Shown here: piece by piece, positions 59,368-64,000 of the stretch
Numbering within the stretch: position 1 is the first letter of the stretch
How the letters are laid out: the number at the start of each line of letters is the position of its first letter
Assembly (NCBI GenBank): GCA_964423465.1
Contig: CAYRFK010000002.1
Coordinates: 10,265-74,264 of the forward strand
Direction: 5' to 3'
DNA: 64,000 bases
Source of the DNA: VGWF01 sp964423465
Lineage (GTDB): Bacteria; Verrucomicrobiota; Kiritimatiellia; PWTM01
Notes under the pieces: model-generated
Told to the model about the DNA's origin: nothing
Seen by the model: only the letters and a program-made list of their open reading frames with translations
Databases searched by the model: none
Program-made: the position numbers and the translations under genes

Positions 59368-60258
59368 ATGAAAACGGGATGGTATCTGGCGATTCTGACG
59401 GCGGCCGGCGCCATGGCTGCCACGGCGGCGGAGAAGACGGTGATGGATGTCGGCGAGCGGCCGGAGAGCATCACGCGGGGATGGAACGGCGACTTCTACC
59501 TCACCGTCATGGGCGGCGAGGGCAACGGCGACGCGGTGATCAAGCGGCTCAAGGACGGCCGCACCGAGGTTTTCGCCAAGGGCATGGACGAGCCCAAGGG
59601 CATCGCGTTCGTCGGCGGATTCCTGGTCGCATCGGACCTGAAACGCATGTGGAAGATCGACGAGCAGGGCCGCGCGACCGTTCTGGTCGGGGAGAAGGAC
59701 TTCCCGCACCCGGTACTTTTCCTCAACGATGTCGCCGCCGCGCCGGATGGAAAGAGCGTCTTCGTCACCGACATGGGCGATAAGGACCGCATGTTCGGCC
59801 CCAACGGGACGATGTGGCCGGTCGACAGCGAGGGGGCGAAGAAACTGCGCTCGCCCGGCTACGTCTACCGCGTCACGCTCGACGGCAAGGTGAGCGTCGT
59901 TGTCGATACAACCCCTGTGATGCCCTGCCCCAACGGCGTCGGCGTGGCGGCGGACGGCAGCCTGCTGATCGCCGAGTTCTTCCACGGCCGGATCCTTGAA
60001 CTGCGCGACAACCGGCTGCGCATGCTGGCGGACGGCCTGCGCGGCGCCGACGGCATCGAGCAGGCGAAGGACGGCTCGATCTATGTCTCCAGTTGGATCC
60101 AGGGCAAAGTCTGGAAACTCGAACCCGGCGGGAAGAACCCGCGGGTCATCCTCGAGGGCCTCCAGTCCGCCGCGGATTTCTTCCTGGATGAACCGGCACG
60201 CCGGCTCATGATCCCGGACATGAAGGCCGGTACGCTCACCTTCCTGCCGCTGGAATAG
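59368..60258 (+). CDS. Secreted SMP-30/gluconolactonase-like protein
   Basis: A 296-residue six-bladed beta-propeller of the SMP-30/gluconolactonase type. A signal peptide (about 1-20, ending AATAA) means it acts outside the cytoplasm. Likely metal ligands are in EPKGIAFVGGFLVASDLK, FLNDVAAAPDG (N and D about 118-119) and PNGVGVAADGSLLIAEF. Sugar-lactone hydrolysis after extracellular sugar oxidation would suit the Tat-exported dehydrogenases nearby, but this is inferred. AAGGAG lies six bases before the ATG. Confidence 0.88.
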   Translation: MKTGWYLAILTAAGAMAATAAEKTVMDVGERPESITRGWNGDFYLTVMGGEGNGDAVIKRLKDGRTEVFAKGMDEPKGIAFVGGFLVASDLKRMWKIDEQGRATVLVGEKDFPHPVLFLNDVAAAPDGKSVFVTDMGDKDRMFGPNGTMWPVDSEGAKKLRSPGYVYRVTLDGKVSVVVDTTPVMPCPNGVGVAADGSLLIAEFFHGRILELRDNRLRMLADGLRGADGIEQAKDGSIYVSSWIQGKVWKLEPGGKNPRVILEGLQSAADFFLDEPARRLMIPDMKAGTLTFLPLE

Positions 60259-60303
60259 TCCGGGCGCCGGGCGCATCGCCGCGCCGACGCGAAGATACTC
60301 GGC

Positions 60304-60326
60304 CCCGGCGGCACAAGGCCGCCGGG
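60304..60326 (+). terminator. Possible terminator hairpin after SMP-30 gene
   Basis: Perfect 9-bp GC stem (CCCGGCGGC, 5-base loop, GCCGCCGGG) 45 bases past the stop. No T-tract follows, so it is weak as an intrinsic terminator. Confidence 0.35.
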
Positions 60327-60375
60327 CACCGGCAGTCCGTGGCGCATTTGCTTTCGACAAGGTCATTCCCGGGGC

Positions 60376-60404
60376 TTGAGAGAAACAAACGATGGCCGCA
60401 TACT
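60376..60404 (+). promoter_or_regulatory. Probable glmM promoter
   Basis: TTGAGA (60376-60381), a 17-base spacer and CATACT (60399-60404), 48 bases before the glmM start. The same CATACT -10 is seen at the rubredoxin gene. Confidence 0.55.
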
Positions 60405-60452
60405 GTGCGGCACTGGGCTGGACAGGGATACGATCGAACGCAGGAGACGCTC

Positions 60453-61805
60453 ATGGAGAAGCTTTTCGGTACGGACGGGATCCGCGGGCAGGCCAACCGG
60501 CATCCGATCACGCCGGAGATCGCGCTGCAGGTGGGCAAGTCCATCGCCCGCGTCTTCGGCGCCTCGGGCCACGGCAGCCGGCGTGCGGTGCTGGGCAAGG
60601 ACACCCGGCTTTCCGGTTACATGCTTGAAACCGCGCTGACCAGCGGCCTCGTTTCGATGGGCATGGATGTCTTCCTCGTCGGTCCCCTCCCCACCCCCGC
60701 CGTCGCGCGGCTGACGAAGTCCATGGGCGCCACCGTGGGCATCATGCTGACGGCGTCGCACAATCCTTACGACGACAACGGGATCAAGATCTTCGATCAC
60801 GACGGCTTCAAGCTGTCCGACACCGTCGAGGGCGCCATCGAGCGGCACGTGCTTGGCAGCGAGGTGACCAGCGAGCACATCCGCAGCGATGTGATGGGCA
60901 AGGCCTACCGCATCGACGACGCGCGCGGACGCTACATCGAGTTTGCGAAGGGCTCGATCGGCAACCTCAGCCTCGCCGGGATCAAGGTCGTCCTCGACTG
61001 CGCCAACGGGGCGGCCTTCAAGATCGGCCCGTGGATCTTCGAGGAACTCGGGGCGGACGTGATCAAGAGCCACGACGAGCCGGACGGCTACAACATCAAC
61101 AACGGCTGCGGCGCCATGCATCCGGAGACCGTCGGCGCCCTGGTCCGCGAGCACAAGGCCAGCGTGGGCATCGCGTTCGACGGCGACGCGGACCGCGTCA
61201 TCTTCACCGACGCCTCCGGCGCAGTGGTCGACGGCGACCGCATCCTTGCCATGTGCGCGCTCGACTTCAAGGCCCGCGGCCTGCTGAAGCGCGACACGCT
61301 CGTCGTCACCACGATGAGCAACCTCGGCCTGCACGAGGCGATGGCTCGCCACAACGTCCGGGTCGTCACGACGGCCGTCGGCGACCGCTACGTGATCGAG
61401 CGCATGCGCCACGACGACTTCAGCCTCGGCGGCGAGAAGTCGGGCCATGTCATCTTCGGCGACTACGCGACGACCGGCGACGGCATCATCACCGCCCTCC
61501 AGGTCCTGCGGCTGATGAAGCAGACCGGTCTTCCGCTGAGCGAACTGGCCGGCTGCATGGTGGAGTACCCGCAGCGGCTCGTCAGCTTCACCGTGCCGAA
61601 GCGCCGTCCGCTCGAGGACATGCCCCGCTACCAGGAAATCCGCAAGGCGGCGCAGGAGGCGATGGGCGACGCGGGACGGATCGTGGTGCGCTACTCCGGA
61701 ACCGAGGCCAAGCTGCGGGTCCTCGTGGAGGCGCGCGACGCGGGCATCGTGGATCTGTGGACCGACAAGCTTGTGACGGTGCTCAAGGAAGAGACAGCCG
61801 GTTGA
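60453..61805 (+). CDS. glmM: Phosphoglucosamine mutase
   Basis: A 450-residue enzyme converting glucosamine-6-phosphate to glucosamine-1-phosphate for peptidoglycan and surface sugar synthesis. The active-site serine is S102 in LTASHNPYDDNG. The metal loop is AFDGDADRVIF (about 243-253), the sugar-binding loop is GGEKSGHVIF, and the phosphate-binding loop RYSGTEAKLRVLVE closes the protein. FGTDGIRG at the N-terminus separates it from phosphomannomutases. GGAG lies eight bases before the ATG. It is followed 31 bases later by glmS, so the two steps are co-transcribed. Confidence 0.97.
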   Translation: MEKLFGTDGIRGQANRHPITPEIALQVGKSIARVFGASGHGSRRAVLGKDTRLSGYMLETALTSGLVSMGMDVFLVGPLPTPAVARLTKSMGATVGIMLTASHNPYDDNGIKIFDHDGFKLSDTVEGAIERHVLGSEVTSEHIRSDVMGKAYRIDDARGRYIEFAKGSIGNLSLAGIKVVLDCANGAAFKIGPWIFEELGADVIKSHDEPDGYNINNGCGAMHPETVGALVREHKASVGIAFDGDADRVIFTDASGAVVDGDRILAMCALDFKARGLLKRDTLVVTTMSNLGLHEAMARHNVRVVTTAVGDRYVIERMRHDDFSLGGEKSGHVIFGDYATTGDGIITALQVLRLMKQTGLPLSELAGCMVEYPQRLVSFTVPKRRPLEDMPRYQEIRKAAQEAMGDAGRIVVRYSGTEAKLRVLVEARDAGIVDLWTDKLVTVLKEETAG

Positions 61806-61836
61806 ACGTCCGCCCCGGCGGACGGGAGGCACGACA

Positions 61837-63684
61837 ATGTGCGGAATCGTGGGTTATGTGGGACCGCGCGCGGCCCCTGAACTGCTGATCTCGAGCCTGC
61901 AGCGGCTCGAGTACCGCGGCTACGACTCGGACGGCATTGCCGTGCCCGACGGCAGCGGGGCCCTGGCGGTCCTGAAGAATCCCGGCAAGGTGCGCACGCT
62001 TGGCGACCGCATGCGCGCGGAGTGGCCCGCCGCCCTTCTGGAAGGCGCCCATGCCGGCATCGCCCACACGCGCTGGGCGACGCACGGGCCGCCGACGCAG
62101 GTCAACGCGCATCCGCATTGCGACCAGTCCGGCCGCATCGCGCTCGTCCACAACGGCATCATCGAGAACTACGCCGACATCCGCCGCCAGCTGGAGGCGC
62201 AGGGGCACACGTTCCTCTCGCAGACCGACAGCGAGGTTCTCTGCCATCTCATCGGCGAGTACTACCGCGACGGCGACCTCCTGCAGGCCGTCTGCGCCGC
62301 GATGCGCCATGCCGAGGGCACGCTGGGCATCGCAGTCCTCTGCGCCGACCAGCCCGACCGGCTCATCATCGCGCGCCGCGGCAGCCCGATCGTCATCGGG
62401 ATCGGCGACAACGAGACCATTGTCGGCAGCGATGCGGCGGCGATCGTCGCGCACACCAACCGGGTCATCTATCTCAACGACGACGATGTCGCGATCGTCA
62501 CGGCCGGCGCGGTCGAGGTCCGCACCGTCCAGAACGTTCCCGTCTCCCGCGAGATCGCCCGACTGGAGTGGGACTCCGAGGCCGCCGAAAAGGGCGGCTA
62601 CGCCCATTTCATGCTCAAGGAGATCTTCGAGCAGCCCGACGCGATCCGCAACAGCACGCGCGGCCGCCTGGACGAGGGCGCGGGCACGGCCAAGCTCGAC
62701 GGCCTCACGATGACCCCGCGCGCGATCGCCGAGATCGGCCGCATGGTCATGGTCGCCTGCGGCACGTCGATGCACGCGGGCCTGGTCGGCCGGTTCTTCT
62801 TCGAGGATCTCGCCGACCTGCCGGCGGAGGTCGAGCAGGCGGCCGAGTTCCGCTACCGCAACCCGATCCTGTCCCCGCGGGATCTCGTGCTGGCGATCAG
62901 CCAGTCCGGCGAGACCGCCGACACGCTCGCCGCCGTGCGCGAGGCGAAGCAGAAGGGCGCCGTGGTCGCGGGCCTCTGCAACGTCGTCGGCTCGACGATC
63001 GCGCGCGAGACCGGCCGCGGCGTCTACCTCCACGCCGGCCCCGAGATCGGCGTCGCCTCGACGAAGGCCTTCACGTGCCAGGTTTCGGTCCTGCTCATGA
63101 TGGCCCTCAAGTTCGGCCGATGCCGGCGGCTGTCGCGCGACCGCGGCCTGGAAATCTGCCGCGCCATCGCGGGGCTTCCGGAGATGGCCGCACGTGTGCT
63201 GGAGCAGAACGACGCGATCGCGAAGATCGCCGAAAAGTATGCGGCCGTCCGCGACATCTTCTACATCGGCCGCGGGACCATGTACCCGGTGGCGCTCGAA
63301 GGCGCGCTGAAGCTGAAGGAAATCAGCTATATCCACGCCGAGGGCTACCACGCCGCCGAGCTCAAGCACGGCCCGATCGCGATGCTCGAGCCCACGGTGC
63401 CGGTCCTCGCCATCGCCACCGACACGCCAGGCCGCGAGAAGATGGTGGGCAACATCCAGGAGTGCCGCGCCCGCCACTCGCCGGTGATCGCCGTGGTGAG
63501 CGGGGATGACGCGCAGTTCGACGGCATGGCCGCGGACGTGATTCGGGTTCCGGCGTGCCCCGCCCTCACCGCCGCCGTGCCTGTCGCCATCGCGCTCCAG
63601 CTCTTCGCCTACCACGTCGCCCGGCTGAAAGGCTGTGAGATCGACCAGCCCCGCAACCTGGCGAAGAGCGTGACGGTGGAATAG
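61837..63684 (+). CDS. glmS: Glutamine-fructose-6-phosphate aminotransferase
   Basis: A 615-residue enzyme making glucosamine-6-phosphate, the first step of UDP-GlcNAc synthesis. The N-terminal glutaminase starts MCGIVGYVG, with C2 as nucleophile after Met removal. HTRWATHGPPTQVNAHPH and HNGIIENYADIR are typical. Two SIS domains follow (ACGTSMHAGLVGRF, ISQSGETADTLAAV; then YIGRGTMYPVALEGALKLKE). The end NLAKSVTVE is the standard GlmS terminus. It directly follows glmM. No glmS ribozyme fits the 31-base gap. Length is normal. Confidence 0.98.
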   Translation: MCGIVGYVGPRAAPELLISSLQRLEYRGYDSDGIAVPDGSGALAVLKNPGKVRTLGDRMRAEWPAALLEGAHAGIAHTRWATHGPPTQVNAHPHCDQSGRIALVHNGIIENYADIRRQLEAQGHTFLSQTDSEVLCHLIGEYYRDGDLLQAVCAAMRHAEGTLGIAVLCADQPDRLIIARRGSPIVIGIGDNETIVGSDAAAIVAHTNRVIYLNDDDVAIVTAGAVEVRTVQNVPVSREIARLEWDSEAAEKGGYAHFMLKEIFEQPDAIRNSTRGRLDEGAGTAKLDGLTMTPRAIAEIGRMVMVACGTSMHAGLVGRFFFEDLADLPAEVEQAAEFRYRNPILSPRDLVLAISQSGETADTLAAVREAKQKGAVVAGLCNVVGSTIARETGRGVYLHAGPEIGVASTKAFTCQVSVLLMMALKFGRCRRLSRDRGLEICRAIAGLPEMAARVLEQNDAIAKIAEKYAAVRDIFYIGRGTMYPVALEGALKLKEISYIHAEGYHAAELKHGPIAMLEPTVPVLAIATDTPGREKMVGNIQECRARHSPVIAVVSGDDAQFDGMAADVIRVPACPALTAAVPVAIALQLFAYHVARLKGCEIDQPRNLAKSVTVE

Positions 63685-63702
63685 CGCGGCAGGCGGAGTT
63701 CC

Positions 63703-63762
63703 AGGTTCACAGTTCACGGTTCACAGTTGAACCTAGAACCGTGAACCTTGAACCGTGAACCT
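63703..63762. repeat. 26-bp inverted repeat from GGTTCAC heptamers
   Basis: Arms 63703-63728 and 63737-63762 pair at 23 of 26 positions around an 8-base loop. Both arms are period-7 arrays (GGTTCAC, AGTTCAC, GGTTCAC; CCGTGAA, CCTTGAA, CCGTGAA). It lies exactly between convergent glmS and rubredoxin genes, so a bidirectional terminator role is plausible. Confidence 0.88.
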
Positions 63763-63765
63763 TCC

Positions 63766-63924
63766 TCAATCCATCGGATCGAACTTGTCCGTTCCGACGT
63801 AGCAGATCGGGCAGGTCCAGTTCGCGGGCAGCTGGTCGAACGGCGTCCCGGCCGGAACCCCGTGCTCGGGATCGCCCTTCTCGGGATCGTAGACGTACCC
63901 GCAGTTGATGCAGATGTAGCGCAT
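63766..63924 (-). CDS. Rubredoxin
   Basis: A 52-residue electron carrier with one iron bound by four cysteines: C5 and C8 (YICINCGYVYDPEKGD), C38 and C41 (NWTCPICYVGTDKFDP). The residue after the last cysteine is tyrosine, where glycine is usual. It probably supports oxygen or peroxide detoxification or other redox work in an anaerobe. The ATG at 63924 fits the normal length of 52-54 residues. It converges with glmS across an inverted repeat. Confidence 0.97.
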   Translation of the reverse strand: MRYICINCGYVYDPEKGDPEHGVPAGTPFDQLPANWTCPICYVGTDKFDPMD

Positions 63925-63935
63925 GGGTGCCGCCC

Positions 63936-63963
63936 AGTATGCCCGCTTCCGGCCCCGTGTCAC
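63936..63963 (-). promoter_or_regulatory. Probable rubredoxin promoter
   Basis: On the minus strand GTGACA (63958-63963), a 16-base spacer and CATACT (63936-63941), twelve bases before the start codon. Confidence 0.5.
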
Positions 63964-64000
63964 GTCCTGACTTCCGTTTGACACTATTCTGATGTTTTTG

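Noticed and set aside
61806..61836. glmS ribozyme or riboswitch between glmM and glmS
   Set aside because: Only 31 bases are available, too short for either.

Overview
The window looks like a piece of a draft genome, probably metagenome-assembled, from a GC-rich anaerobic bacterium of the Planctomycetes-Verrucomicrobia-Chlamydiae group. Kiritimatiellota or Lentisphaerota is the best guess. The guess rests on gene content, not on a marker tree: five secreted sulfatases, many Tat-exported Gfo/Idh/MocA proteins, GH29 and GH109 enzymes, DUF1080 and DUF3616 proteins, PEP-CTERM surface proteins, a glycyl radical enzyme, NrfHA and rubredoxin. Two 100-N scaffold gaps are present.

Region 1 (1-11,073, minus strand) is a compact nine-gene unit that reads as a sulfated-fucose polysaccharide locus. 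In transcription order it runs GntR/HutC regulator, Gfo/Idh/MocA dehydrogenase, TIM-barrel isomerase/epimerase, DeoC-type aldolase, glycyl radical enzyme (GRE), GRE activase, GH29 alpha-L-fucosidase, sulfatase, sulfatase (cut by the window edge). Several junctions are ATGA overlaps. The GRE carries a clear twin-arginine leader, which is unexpected for an enzyme class known from the cytoplasm. I consider this operon the best candidate for an undescribed catabolic system.

Region 2 (11.1-24.7 kb) holds a secreted PDZ/HEAT protein, a 989-residue PEP-CTERM beta-repeat protein, an Lrp regulator with an aminotransferase, HU, two small membrane proteins, phosphofructokinase, an EF-hand sulfatase and a GH109-like lipoprotein. 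Region 3 (24.8-38.2 kb) holds NrfH-NrfA for nitrite reduction to ammonia, a DUF3616 protein, tRNA-Ser(CGA), endonuclease III, a beta-helix protein, a membrane-anchored alpha/alpha-toroid protein, a beta-propeller phosphoesterase, a broken PEP-CTERM gene and a DUF1080 protein. Region 4 (38.4-50.4 kb) is mostly housekeeping: dnaE, metX-metW, two CNNM/CorC-like CBS proteins, a small lower-GC island and fhs. Region 5 (50.5-64 kb) has a VapBC-like toxin-antitoxin pair, more Tat-exported Gfo/Idh/MocA proteins and sulfatases, a CpXC protein, a nitroreductase, an SMP-30 protein, glmM-glmS and rubredoxin.

The non-coding DNA is unusually structured. Many spacers hold degenerate arrays with a period of 7 or 8 bp, in several unrelated sequence families. 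Five of these arrays fold back into long inverted repeats at gene ends, including three copies of one AACTCCA element. A separate REPIN-like repeat (two inverted 20-bp REPs about 60 bp apart) has one copy at 48.2 kb and a tandem array at 52.6-53.0 kb that broke the assembly. Two distant promoter regions share the palindrome TGTAACGNNCGTTACA, which suggests a regulon. No CRISPR array, transposase, rRNA or integrase was seen.
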